This document shows positions 35,568 through 46,033 of a stretch of DNA of 64,000 bases, one piece after another (position 1 is the first letter of the stretch; the number at the start of each line of letters is the position of its first letter). The DNA comes from Trebouxia sp. TZW2008 (taxonomy: Eukaryota; Chlorophyta; Trebouxiophyceae; Trebouxiales; Trebouxiaceae), in assembly GCA_002118135.1 (NCBI GenBank), contig BDIU01000104.1, positions 1 to 64,000 on the forward strand, given 5' to 3'. The position numbers and the translations under genes are program-made. The notes under the pieces were generated by a model. The model saw only the letters and a list, made by a program, of their open reading frames with translations. It was not told the DNA's origin and made no database searches.

Positions 35568-36730
35568 CTTATCTTGAGCAGATGCAGCAAGCCGATGCCG
35601 TACAGAATAACTCTTGACAAAATAAAGGAGACCAACAACGCCAGCCCATTATACAAATAGCCTGGACCATCCTTCCATCCCAGCACAGCAAAATGCCATC
35701 TGAAGCATCATACAATGTCTGATCATGCCTTGTCCATTGACATTCACTGGTGCATGCATCAGCCATCATATGCATGTTTGTCAATTTTGTCGGCGCCAGT
35801 TGCTGCTTTGATACAGTGTCTGGTCATGACCTTGCCCTCTGACATCTGCTAGCATGAGTTTGCATGCAGCAGCTGTCATGTGCACATTTATCAGCGTTGC
35901 ATGCGCCATCTGCAGCATAAGAAATTGTTGTATCAAGCTTTGTCAATTGCCATCTGCTGATGCAAAATTGCATGCATCAGCCATCACGTGCATGTGTGTC
36001 AGCATTGCAAACATCAGGACTTCATGAGTTGCTGCAAACAGCTGTATTAGCATGCTCACCTGACATTCAAAAACGGTGTGGACACCTCTGTGAATGCCAG
36101 CCAGGAGAATGGGAATGCCATGATGCTGTGGGCTACCACATATGTGGCTGCCATCAGAAAAATGAAGTGGTGCAGGATTGCGGTGGGATCCTGCAGCTCG
36201 CTGTAGTACCAGATCATGACTGCCATGTCATACACCAGGTATCCTATAAAGATCCTGGCAAAGAAATCTGGGGCCCAAGCTATTCTGAAGATCGAGTCGT
36301 AATCGCTCAGGTTTCGCGTCTCCTTCCATGTGAGCCACGCCCCTGCCAAATCACGATGAGTCTGCTTCGGGCTGACAGACGAACAGTCAGGGGCAGGATC
36401 TGATACATAGCAGCAGCGCAGCAGCTTTTCGTGTGTACCTATGACGAGAACGATGGCATGTATGCTTGAGACGACTCTGACGTTCCACTCAATGCGGTCT
36501 GGGCGCTTGAGCTTGTGGCGAGGCAGACAACAGCCCGTACTGTCGATCACAGCTAGAAGTCCCGAGCAAGCTAAGAACGAGCCGATGATAGTCCACGGCG
36601 ACGCGCCCCATTCACCGCCTTTTGGGGAGGCCAGCAGCCTGTCCCACACGTCCACGAGCATGGTGCAGGCGTCGGAACCGCTCGACTTGCCGGTGTGAAC
36701 GCAAACAAGCAAACGGCTTTCCGTGGTCAA
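35568..36730 (-). CDS. TLC-domain membrane protein (TMEM56/TLCD4-like), 3' end not found
   Basis: TLC proteins are multi-pass membrane proteins of the TRAM-LAG1-CLN8 family, involved in lipid handling. Exon 1 (36060-36730) and exon 2 (35568-35699) join in phase 2 with a GTGAGC donor. Start at 36730 is the longest; Met at 36661 (MLVDVWDRLL) is an alternative. Several hydrophobic segments are visible. Family marks are FFARIFIGYLVYDMAVMIWY, the LHHFIFLMAATYV stretch with its His-His pair, and FSWLAFTEVSTPFLNVRW, followed in exon 2 by GYLYNGLALLVSFILSRV. These match the core of TMEM56-type rather than ceramide synthase proteins. Exon 2 ends in a GTAAGA donor with phase 2, so at least one more exon is needed for the final helix. 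Confidence 0.8.
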
Positions 36731-37642
36731 TTAGTCAAAAGCTTCCCCTGAGGATGACTCAGCTTCCCCACGAAGTTCTTCTTCTTCAGTATAGGAGGGT
36801 GTTGACAGACAGTGTTGAGATTGGCCTGATTGTATACACCAGAAAGCAGAGTTGAAAGCATGCAGTTCCACCTGTGGTGTTTGTGCCTCAGATGATTTGT
36901 GTCACAAAGGCATTACACACATGTTTAAGGGTCCACACGTGCATGTCTCAGCATATCAGCAAAAAATTTGCTGAGAGAAGCGGCTTGTCTGTGAGCAATT
37001 AATTGCAAGATGCCACTTTGTTGGCGTCTGAGCAGTGCTTCATAGTCAGTTGCAGCAGTGTTCAGCACACATGCAATTCACATGCTGTGCAGATTGGCCT
37101 ACAACTTGTGACAAAAAGGCTGAAGAGCTTGCCCTCTGGTTATGTGTGTGCTGAGCAGCACAGTTTTGAGGTGACACTGGTTCAATACAAAACTCACAAG
37201 CTTGTCAGATCTACATCAAATTGCATTTGCATGCCGCAATCATCTTAAGCAACAGGCTAGTCACATCGCATCACACATTTCGCTGCAGATCTAAAGTCAG
37301 CAAGCTTGATGATCTTAAGATCAATCTAAAATGAGACAAAACAAGCGCATGTGCCCGGAGCATTGCAAATTGCACCAAAATAAACAATACATGCCACAGC
37401 ATGAAGAAGCAGCTCATCAGTCGCTGGCTGATGAATGTCTTATTGCCAGTCAGCAGTCACATGCGCTTCATGTGCGCTAGCAGTTCAGCAAGCAAGCGAG
37501 TCTTGCCACTTTGTGGTGAGACAATTTGGCATTGTCTGAGCAGATGTGAGAGCAGGATCAGGGCATCTAAGTGTAGCAAAATGCTCCTGGCATTCGTGAT
37601 TGCACCTGTGACAACTACCAGTATCATTACTCAGTGAGTGCG
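36731..37642. other. region between TLC gene and LSm11-like gene
   Basis: About 900 bp between the TLC start and the end of the LSm11-like gene, both on the minus strand. It should hold the TLC promoter and the LSm11-like 3' UTR. Plus-strand open stretches here lack splice logic and composition support. No repeat family recognised. Confidence 0.5.
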
Positions 37643-40600
37643 TCATCGGCGATTGGCAACCCAATTTGGCACCATTGGAGCAGCTGATGGCGGGAAATAG
37701 GCAGGCAGGGGTGGCAGTGGCGGCAAAGCCACTGCTGCAGCTGCCAGGGAAGCTGGGGTGACTAAGGCAGCTTCAGGAAAGCCTGCTTCCCGCCACTGCT
37801 GCAGCAGCTGGAACCAGTTCTTCTGTACGTCATACAAGACTGGTGTGACAGTCACAATGTTGTCCCCTCTGAGGAAGACTTGGTGAAGACGCCGTGTGCG
37901 CTTTTCTGCTTTTCGCTTCCATCTGAATTTGTTGATCTGCTTCTGGACCATTGCAAGCTGCAGCTCCTGATGACCTGACACAATGTGAACATTCTTCTTC
38001 AACATGCGACGAACAGCTTTGCAGACCAATTGTGATGATGATGATTGACCTGACAAGCGTAGGTCATATGCAACTAGACTGATGTTGGGCTTGCATGCAT
38101 TTATTTCATCATGTTGAGTGACCTACTGAGCAGTGATAGGGTTGATAGCATAAGTCGTGGTTGGACAAGCATAGTGAATGCACAAGTGGGCTGATGTTGG
38201 GTTGGCATGCAATCAGTCGCCATATTGATTAGCTTGTTGTCACAGGATTGACGGCACACATTGTGGCTGGACAAGCACAGGTCATGCACAAAGGAGTATC
38301 AGGATGGCATGCAATCAAGCACTACATTGAGTGCCATACTGACGTGTGACACACTGACCTGTGCCACACACACACACACACACTGCACCTATGCTAGAAC
38401 GTGGTTTTGTAAATTATGATCATCATACAGATAACAACAGAAGTTACACATTTCAGCACATGTGCTAGGTGTGTGTAGCCCAAGTTCTATCTTGCCAGGC
38501 AGGCTTGTTCTGAGCGTCTTTGTAGGAACGTCTGACATTCAAATTGTGAACTTCAGACAAAACGATGTCATTCCAGATCTTGCCAGGCCGACCTCAAGGG
38601 TTTGACCAGACAACATGTCCTGGGGATCATTACACTGACATGTGACAGGGTTGATAGCGTACGTTGCAGGTGGCTGTGGTCATGCTTAACGGGCTGATAT
38701 TGGGCTTGAATGCAATCAATGCATCATGTTGACTGACGTACTGACCTGTGACAGGGTTGATAGCATAGGTTGCAGATGGCTGTGGGTCAGCAGGCTCGTA
38801 CACTGTGACTGTGTAAGGGTGTGGTACCCGCACCATGACGGTGTACTTTTCATCCACATTCATCAACACTAGGTTCATGAACTTGTCAAAGCCGTGAAGG
38901 TAGCCTGCAAGCACCAAGGCCTGTGAGCATGACTGTGACAAAGTGTGGTGCAAGCCATCGACGCCGAGCAATGACAGCTTGACATGGCTCATGCAATAAA
39001 GCTTCATGCATGTCATGACTGGGGTGTGGACTGGTACTGGAGTTGTCATACTATGTGTGTGTGGGAGGGAATTTTGACTGATTTTTATCAAATTGTCTCA
39101 GCAATTGCATGAAGGTGGGTGTCTGCAGCAGTGCCCCTGATATCTGAGGTCTGTTCAGTGTGAGCGTGAATGACCCACCAAGAGGCATTGTATGTGTGCC
39201 ATAATTGCACCTACAGCAGTGTCCTGATAGCTGAAACATGCCTGTTTTGCAATTTGTAGAGATGAGCAGCATTTAAGCAGAAGGATGCATCACTTAACAT
39301 ACCTAAACAGTGCCCCTGAATGCCTCAAGCGTGCACAATTTAGGCCACAATTATGCAGCAAAACAGATTGCATCGGGGAAGAGAAAAAGCAGAATCAAAG
39401 AGAGAAAAGCCAGTTCATGTGTCAGAACTCTCCAGAATCATCGCAGGTGACTGTAGCAGTGGCCCCGAAACCAGAAGCATGCACAGTCTGGGCAGCAGCC
39501 ACCTGCATATAGGATCTGGCCCCAGAAAGGGCTGTACACAGAGGAATGCATCATGACAGGTACCTGTGGCAGTGCCTCTCACACCAGAGGCATGCCTGGC
39601 AACAACCTGCAGCCTGACACTTGTCTTGTAGTAGCCGCAACAACAGCAGGGGACCCGCCTTGAACTTTGCAGCAACTCCAGCATCAATCATAGAACACTG
39701 ATCACACAGCATTGATCACACAGCAAGGTATTCCGTCCCCAGTGGAAGCTTTGCTGTTAGTACCTGTAGCAGTGCCCCTGACGCCAGACGCATGCCTTGT
39801 GATAACTTGCAGCCTGACACTCGTCTTGTAGTAGCGCCGCAACAACAGCAGGGGACCCTCCTTGAACTTCTCAGCAATTTTGTCTAGGGTGTTGCCCTTG
39901 GCGGCTTGGTCCTGCTCCCTTTTCAACACGGCAGCTGTGCGGTGTTTGGAAAGCACCTTCTGTTTGAGGGACTCCTGCAGGGAAGGCAGCACAGTTCTTT
40001 ATGTTGTGACCTACAGAGTGTAGCGCCGCAGCAGCAGCAGAGGACCCTGCTTCAACAGCGAGTTTGTCTAGGGTGTTGCCCTCAGCGGCTTGGTCCTGCT
40101 CCCTTTTCAGCACTGCAGCTGTGCGGTGTTTTCAAAGCACCTGCTGTTTCAGGAGCTCCTGCATGCACAGCAGCACGGTTCAGTCTACTGTGACCTATAG
40201 CGAGCGACGCGAAAGCAGCAGCAGGATGTAGTTTTCATGATCTCATGCAAGGCGTTGCCCTTTGCTGCTTGGTCCTGCTTCCTTTTCAGCACTGCAGCTG
40301 TGCGGTGTTTCCAAAGCCCCTTCTGTTTGAGGAACTCCTGCATGCACAGCGGCACAGTCCATTGTACGTTCACCTACAAAATGCAGCGCAAAAGCAGCAG
40401 CAGGAGTTCTTCTTGAACATTTGTTGATGTCATGCAGGGTGATGAAGTCTCTTTTGGGGAACATACAACATCCAACTGTCTCAGTTTACAATGTATACGT
40501 CATACAGCACATCATCAAATGCATCATATATTGAGTTCAGGATACATGTTGTGAGCTCACCTCAGTGGGCTCTGCCTTTGGATGTGCTGCATGCCATGCA

Positions 40601-41226
40601 GCATATGACTCTGGCAACTCAGGCGGTAGAATCAGGCGGCACTTCACCACATTGTCCAAAGCTTTCACTCTGGGCACCGGGGGCTGCAGTCCTGGCGTGT
40701 TCAGTGCTTTCAATGGGTCAAACTGCTCTGAAAAGAAGTTCAGCTGGGGGTCATTGGGGTCAAAGGTGGGTCGTGGAGGGGGTGGCAGGGCAAATGTTTG
40801 AACAGGGGTGGGCAAGCTGGTGGGTCGGGGGGCCGCCCTGTGGTTGGGAGGGGTTGCTGCTGGCCTTGCAGGAGGCCCTGGGAGGGCTGTTGGGGGCGGC
40901 CCTGAAGGGGCCAATGGAGAAGGGCCTGGAAGGGCTGTTGGATGTGGCCCTGCAGGGGCTCTTGGAGGGGCAGGTGGAGGAGGCCCTGGAAGGGGCATTG
41001 CAGCGGCTGGAAATGCTACGGGAGGGACTGTTGCATTCAATGATGTATAGGCTGAATGTGATGTAGGGGCTGAGATTGGCTGTGTCTGGACAGCTGGCAG
41101 GGTATTTGGAGGCTGTACAGGCGATACAACCGCCTTGGGGACACTGGAAGTGGTGTTGTAGAGTCCTCCAATACCCTGGCAAGATCAAGTCAAGAGCAAA
41201 ACAGATCACAATGTAGACACCTTCAT
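37643..41226 (-). CDS. LSM11: LSm11-like Sm protein (U7 snRNP type)
   Basis: In animals LSm11 sits in the U7 snRNP ring and recruits the histone pre-mRNA 3'-end cleavage machinery. Exons in gene order: 40561-41175, 39764-39974, 38746-38904 and 37643-38049, phases 0, 1 and 1, all consistent. The first exon is uncertain; a two-codon start exon at 41221-41226 (ATGAAG) would need a 45-bp intron. Order of parts: Pro/Ala-rich N-terminus, FFSEQFDPLKAL, a basic helix rich in Lys and Gln, Sm motif 1 (VRLQVITRHASGVRGTATG, continuing YLHGFDKFMNLVLMNVDE), an extended Pro-rich loop, then VHIVSG, a Lys/Arg block and RRLHQVFLRGDNIVTVTPV. The last resembles the Sm2 motif IFIRGENV of LSm11. The long spacer between Sm1 and Sm2 is typical of LSm11. 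An LSm4-type or other Sm protein would be much shorter. Confidence 0.7.
38115..38295 (-). repeat. downstream echoes of LSm11-like exon 38746-38904
   Basis: Two decayed copies of the exon end (minus: GCTATCAACCCTGTCACAG) lie near 38128-38180 and 38235-38285. A closer one lies at 38633-38680. They are donor-side echoes spread over the intron before the last exon. A (CA)n run sits at about 38369-38383. Confidence 0.8.
38395..38570 (+). repeat. dispersed repeat, GTGCTAGGTGTGTG family
   Basis: Contains the shared core GTGCTAGGTGTGTGTAGCCC, followed by a CTTGCCAGGCAGGCTTGTTC block and a tail CAGACAAAACGATGTC. Related copies lie near 44480-44625 and 45055-45150 on the plus strand and near 43195-43265 in reverse. 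Ends were not defined and no target duplication was seen. It has no coding capacity. Confidence 0.75.
39540..39665 (-). repeat. donor-side echo of LSm11-like Sm1 exon
   Basis: About 110 bp repeats the end of the 39764-39974 exon, including YYKTSVRLQVVARHASGVRG and a donor (CAG, GTACCTGT). The frame is open and the Sm1 core is intact. It could substitute for the genuine exon end if a suitable acceptor were used. Confidence 0.85.
39995..40425 (-). repeat. acceptor-side echoes of LSm11-like exon 39764-39974
   Basis: Two long copies of the first half of the exon (minus: CACCGCACAGCTG, then GACCAAGCCGC) lie near 40040-40160 and 40240-40345, both upstream in gene direction. Each retains a CTGCATGCAG-like intron end. 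They encode KHRTAAVLKREQDQAAEGN variants, and the final Sm1 half is replaced by other sequence. Confidence 0.88.
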
Positions 41227-41403
41227 GTTGGCTGTAGAACAGCTGCGCTTTGCTGCTTCACTTGCGCAGTGGGTGCAAGGAGCGCCTGTCTGCAGCAGGA
41301 GCGCCAGGACTGCATCGCACTGTCAGCTATATCTTAGGCTCATTGAATGTGATAACCCCATCTGAGTATGTGTGTCTATGTAAAAAGGCAATGGCCTGTC
41401 AAC

Positions 41404-41562
41404 CTGCAGATGTTCCTTTGCGTGCCTTGTCAGGTATCGCAGAAATGCTGTGCCACACTCTGCTGAGAGCCTTAAGGGGCCACCTGGGGCAACAGCTTCC
41501 TTTGTAATCGCATTCTTCGCAAGGGCCTCGATGATGGCACAAGGCAAGCACACCTGTCGCAT
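41404..41562 (-). CDS. histone-fold exon (POLE3/CHRAC/NF-YB-like)
   Basis: Starts ATG at 41562 and runs 53 codons to a possible donor (CAG, GTTGAC). The translation LPCAIIEALAKNAITKEA followed by LSAECGTAFLRYLTRHAKEH fits helices 1-2 of the histone fold in POLE3/Dpb4-type subunits (pattern LP-x-A-I-I-x-x-x-L, then ISKEA). A short following exon (about 41221-41295, ending SEAAKRSCSTANMK) may belong to the same gene. The remaining helix was not found. Because it precedes the LSm11-like gene on the same strand in compatible phase 0, it could be a separate small gene, a truncated copy, or the N-terminus of the LSm11-like protein. Confidence 0.42.
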
Positions 41563-41885
41563 TCGTCGTTAGACCCAATTTTGCAGACTCTGATCCTCAC
41601 TACGTGATCAGCAAGATGGGGAAGACTCTCGCGCCGCTGTGTGAAACATCGACCCGTGCTTTGCCGCTGCTACAAAGTGACTTCGGCAATCTGCTTCAAG
41701 CTGGTGCGACAGCCTGATGTCCAAACGGCAGGGCTCGATCAGATAAATTGCACTCAGCACTGCGGTCAACTCGAAGCTTGACCTAGTTCACTCCCCAACG
41801 TGCAATGCCTCGCGCACGCAGTTCTAATGCCATTGCTTCGTCAAAGTGATCGAACCTGAACGAGGTCAGCGTCCACGCAGCGTCT
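41563..41885. promoter_or_regulatory. divergent promoter between histone-fold exon and Nup43
   Basis: The ATG codons at 41562 (-) and 41886 (+) point away from each other across 323 bp. Called by geometry only; no core element was recognised. Confidence 0.5.
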
Positions 41886-44800
41886 ATGTCTGAGGTACAT
41901 ATCTCAAGGCATTTTCTGGACCGTCAAGCGCAGCATGTTAGGTTTGTGCCGTTCGCGGAGGCCGGCCCTGTCGAAGGCGACGATGTTGCGTCCGGCACAA
42001 TGCTTGCACACAAGCTGTTCGTGACAGGAGGCTGGCGTCAGGAGCTTAGGGTCAGAGGCAGCTGCCTTGCTTCCTGCTGCACTTAGTTGAGCCATGGCCT
42101 GATCTTTGATGTGTACGTGCAGCAACACACCGTAAGCATTGCAGACCTCGAAGTCACACATATTCCATCACGTGAAGTCGTGCTCAATGCCAACAAACAA
42201 GTCTTGACAGATTTTGGACACAAAGGGAAAGTCACAGCACTACAAGTCAAGCAATGGTCAGACGGCAATGTCATGGTAGTTCTGGGCTCATCACAAGGCA
42301 GTGTCAGCCGCATGCGCTTCAGAGTACCACTGGCGCCAGGCTCAGCCCTAGATCAAATCCAGGCACAGATCTGCCAAGCACATCCCTGCTGAAAGCACTG
42401 TGTCTATTGTTTCACAGTCCTTTCTAACCATATTGCATCCTTTCAGATGGTGGACATGGAGACAGACACCAGCTCAGGGTACCTCAACACTTGGCAGCAA
42501 TGCCACACAGACACTGTAGCTGCAGTTGACATCAACACCGACAAGCAGCAGGTCATTATACTCCCTTGATGTCAACACATGTTCCATGTCAACACATTGG
42601 GTACCTCTTCCGTTCTGACCGTACTACATTCATGCTGAGACTTGAAGCACAATACAGCTGCATCTGACATTTAGATGGAATAAATATCAAGCCGCTTGCT
42701 GTCATGTGCGTCAGTGTGTAGTCTGCAGGTGCTGACAGCTGGCATTGATGGTCAGCTGCATTTGGTGCCCCTAGACTGGGAGCGTGGGTCCAGAACCTCC
42801 ACTTCTCAGACCTGCTACTCAGACCAAGGAGTGTATGTGTCGTATCACGCTGCACAGTGGTCCTCCATTGACACCTTTGTCACTGCTAGCACCACAGGTC
42901 AGCTTTCAAACCCAGTCATCATGTTGTGTGAGATCACCAGGATGGTTCTGCTATTGTTTCAGCGTTGAGCGTAAAGCTGTGCTGGTGCAAAAGCAAGTAG
43001 GCAAAGGGTTACAAATGAGGTGAGACGCACTTTTAGCCTGACTTGCTTTTGCGCCAGCCCAGCTTCATATCTTATTTTTGAAGCCATGAAGCTGGTTAAA
43101 TGTCAGCACCAACCTGGCGTACTGTTGTCCTGACAAGCATGACGCTGCGTCTCATGCAGTTGCCGCTCTATACATGGCTGAGCTACGGTCCTTATCGTGA
43201 CGCCCAGAACAAGTCGACCTGGCGGGTTAGGGCTTGGGCCACACATACCTAGCACATGTGCTGCAATGTGTTACAATTTGTTATTAGTGTAATAACATGA
43301 GTTAGCTAAGCAATGTAGCGGCTGCTCCTGTAAAGAGCAGCCTCTGTCACAAATCCTGCAATGCTAGCAAGCATCAGGAGGAACAACCATAGTGTCAAAA
43401 TGCTGAAGCAGTTGCCTTGCTTGGCCAGGCCACATGGACAAAAGCTCTAAAAGGACACTGTAAGGTACCACAAGGGGAGCCTCTGTGAGCACGTGAGCCC
43501 AGGATCAAAGCATGTGTCTAGCTCATGCATTTTAGGATGTGCATGATCTTATACAGCAACTTTTCCTTGTACCGACTGCTTTGGTTCCCAAGAAACTTGT
43601 CCTTATACTGAATTGGCTGTACTCAGAGGTGCCACTGCAGTCAGAATTCAGTGATTGGCTACCAATTGCATTGTCAAACATTGAGATTGTCCTTGCATTG
43701 AGTGTCCTTACAAAGAGAAGTTACTGTACTGCCCAATTGCACAGCACTCCTGCAAACTTGCTGATGGTTGTGTGGGATGACAAGCCCACCTGCATCATGC
43801 ATGACATGCTTGTGCTTAATGGCTGGCTGTACCCACAGACATTCCAAGGATCTCTGTCACACCAGGGCATGGGAATACCTGCACTTGGCAGACAAGTATG
43901 TATAAGGACCTCACCTCCCTCCATGCTCAATACAGAAGTTTTAGGATAGCACAGGATCTGGTTGGAGACAGTTGTTTGTTGCAGTACATGCCTAGCTGGG
44001 CCTGCTGAGCCTGTCTAGCACACGTTTAATATGAAATGAAAAGTGAATGAATGCTTGCAGGGGGCTTGCAAGTTTGGGACACAAGGAAGAAGTCTTGCAG
44101 ACAATCTGATCTGAAATGGGGTCTGACAGGGGCGCCGCAAGACACTGGAAAGGTGTGCCAAATACAAGCCTAAGCCCATGCATGTGTTTGCTTTTACGCA
44201 AAGCCTTCAGAGCTCAGCCTGCCTTGCAGTAGTGTCACTGCTGCACGAGCGAAACAGATATGCATGCAGCTGTGCAATGTTTGCACTCACTGGGTTGGCT
44301 AACGTGTCATTCATTTGATTCATTCATTCTAAACATGTGCTAGACAGGCTCAGCAGGCCAAGTTACGTGCTGCAGCATTGTCTGTCTACAGCGTGTCATC
44401 CATTCTGTCAAGATGGCTAAACTGTTCACTGCAATGCAGCATGTCTAGAAAGCCACAAGTCAGCATCCAGCATTGTTGCAAGGAGCTCATAAGAATAATC
44501 GTCACACATTCCAGCACGTGTGCTAGGTGTGTGTGGCCCAAGTCCCGTCTTGCCAGGCAGGCTTGTTCTGAGCGCTTTCGTAAGGATATCTGATATTCAA
44601 CTTGAAAGTCAGACAAAACAATGCGTGTTGCAGGGAGCTGCCCGTCAAATACACAGCATTGCCACCCACCAATCACAGCCAGACAAATGCGCATCAGGGA
44701 GCTCAAATGGCGCTGTAGCAGTCTGGGATCTCAGATTCAATGCAGCTCCATTGGTGGCCACCACTGGCAAGCAAAATGCTGGAGATGTATGGCAGGTGAA

Positions 44801-45489
44801 TGCAAGCATTCACACTGTTCCTGTGCATTCTGTCCTGTGTTGATGTGTTTTGCCAGATAGCAGTTTGTGGAATCTGTTTGGGATTAGGAGTGAAGTGCAC
44901 AGGCAGTCACTCATGCATTGCAACATATGCTGCGCTTGTGCATTGCCATTGAGCTCTGGGCACATTCTGCCTTGGTACATTGCTTAGTCATTGCCCTCAC
45001 AGCACAAAGTAGGGCATGCTTGCAGCGATGGAGTACATTGAAAGGGGCGGTTCAATGGCATTACCAAAATCATCATAAGCATAATCCTTACACAATCCAG
45101 CGCACGTGCTAGGTGTGTGTGGCCCAAGTCCTGTCTCGCCAGGCCTGAGCTTTACCAAAACTATACAAACTGATGTGCCAGAATTGCGGTGTCTTCAGGT
45201 GCAATTTGATGCAGACTATGAGTCAGGCTCAGGCTCGACACCTCCTGTCCTGTTTTGCACTGATGATGGCAATCTCTGCCGAGCGGGTTGGAGCCCTCAG
45301 AGTGATATAGCCCTCAAGCAGATGCAAACCAATGATCAGCTTAGAGACAGCAAAAGCAGTGGGCATGTCTCTGTGTTGCTTACCGAGGCCAGCAGCGTCA
45401 ATGGGTTTGATGTTGATGGCACTGACATTGTGGCTGTGGTGGAGCAAGAATGCATGTGCTACATCAAAAGGCGATCACAGACCTTTTGA
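41886..45489 (+). CDS. NUP43: nucleoporin Nup43-like WD-repeat protein
   Basis: Nup43 is a beta-propeller of the Nup107-160 (Y) complex of the nuclear pore scaffold. Likely exons: 41886-42050, 42123 to about 42326, about 42447-42552, 42730-42899, 44634-44795 and 45199-45489. WD-type strands include LFVTGGWRQE, VTALQVKQWSDGN, VLTAGIDGQLHLVPLDW, CASGSSNGAVAVWDLR, SGSTPPVLFCTDDGNL and, at the end, SSVNGFDVDGTDIVAVVEQE with CYIKRR. The last stretch matches the Nup43 C-terminus (LSVNTLDV..., then ...YVTRHL), which separates it from other WD proteins. The segment joining 42899 (phase 1) to 44634 (phase 0) is missing: one exon with the G-Q-L-x-x-W-D strand was not found in the 1.7-kb intron, which is packed with transposable elements. 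Confidence 0.7.
43195..43270 (-). repeat. dispersed repeat, GTGCTAGGTGTGTG family, reverse copy
   Basis: Plus-strand GGCTTGGGCCACACATACCTAGCACATG is the reverse complement of the family core. About 40 bp of homology continues on the left (AGAACAAG, CTGGCG). Located in a Nup43 intron. Confidence 0.7.
43552..43728. mobile_element. TA-flanked MITE in Nup43 intron
   Basis: 177 bp, beginning TACAGCAACTTTTCCTTG and ending CAAAGAGAAGTTACTGTA, an imperfect terminal inverted repeat with TA at both outer edges. The interior has the family blocks (GACTGCTTTGGTTCCCAAGA, TGCCACTGCAGTCAGAATTC, TTGTCCTTGCATTGAG). No open frame. Related to 19647 and 48848. Confidence 0.85.
43985..44380. mobile_element. foldback element with about 70-bp inverted ends
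   Basis: GGCCTGCTGAGCCTGTCTAG at about 44005-44024 pairs with its exact reverse complement at about 44345-44364. Similarity extends outward to TGCAGTACATGCC against the complement of ACGTGCTGCA, and inward through the GTTTA, ATGAAT region. The arms enclose about 270 bp with no gene. No target duplication could be defined, so a simple inverted duplication is possible. Confidence 0.75.
44480..44625 (+). repeat. dispersed repeat, GTGCTAGGTGTGTG family
   Basis: Shares GTGCTAGGTGTGTGTGGCCC, CTTGCCAGGCAGGCTTGTTC, a variable TAAGGATATCTGATATTCAA part and the tail CAGACAAAACAATGCG with the 38395 copy. It ends immediately before the acceptor of Nup43 exon 44634. Confidence 0.8.
45055..45150 (+). repeat. 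dispersed repeat, GTGCTAGGTGTGTG family, truncated
   Basis: The third plus-strand copy shares the left part (ATCATCATAAGCATAAT, then ACGTGCTAGGTGTGTGTGGC) and stops after TCGCCAGGC. It lies in the last Nup43 intron. Confidence 0.75.
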
Positions 45490-46033
45490 CACTGCTTTGG
45501 ATATTTTCATGTGCATGACTTCGGCATTGGTCAATGTCTGTAGACATTCTCGTGCCCAAGCTTTCATCCCATACCTTGTGAATTTGTGCATTTCCAGGCT
45601 ATACAGCAGACTTGCAGATGTTCATACAGTTTTACAATTTGTCACATGAGGCCAACTGAAGGGAAACTATACTGCTTGCTACGAGGTATGCATGCTTCAT
45701 CATTTCTTCTGCCGAACAGTCGACTCGTTATGCTGTCGTTTTGGATAGAAACTGTGACTTTGCCAGTGTGCGTATCTTGATGTGGAGCAGAAATACCGCA
45801 TGGTGAGGTTCAATAAAGAAGAGGGACAGGCATGAATCAAGCCAGGCTGATGACTCAAACCTTTGAGTTATGATGAGACAGCCTGCTTGATGAAATTGCG
45901 CTGCATGCGCTGACGACTTATATTGGCAAAGCACTGTGCACTCAGTTCTGAACACAGTCTCTCACTTCAAATTGCGCTGAGCAAGCAGCACAAACGCCGG
46001 ACCATGCAGTGAGACCATTAGCTGTGTGCTTCA
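45490..46033. other. Nup43 to coiled-coil gene intergenic region
   Basis: About 540 bp between two plus-strand genes. No repeat, RNA gene or clear control element was found. Confidence 0.5.

Noticed and set aside
36441..36698. plus-strand open frames opposite the TLC gene
   Set aside because: The minus strand has the conserved TLC helices; the plus frames have none and no splice logic.
40491..41066. 191-codon plus-strand frame rich in Gly/Leu/Glu
   Set aside because: Complement of the Pro/Ala-rich LSm11-like exon. Its repetitive composition is a by-product of the proline codons.
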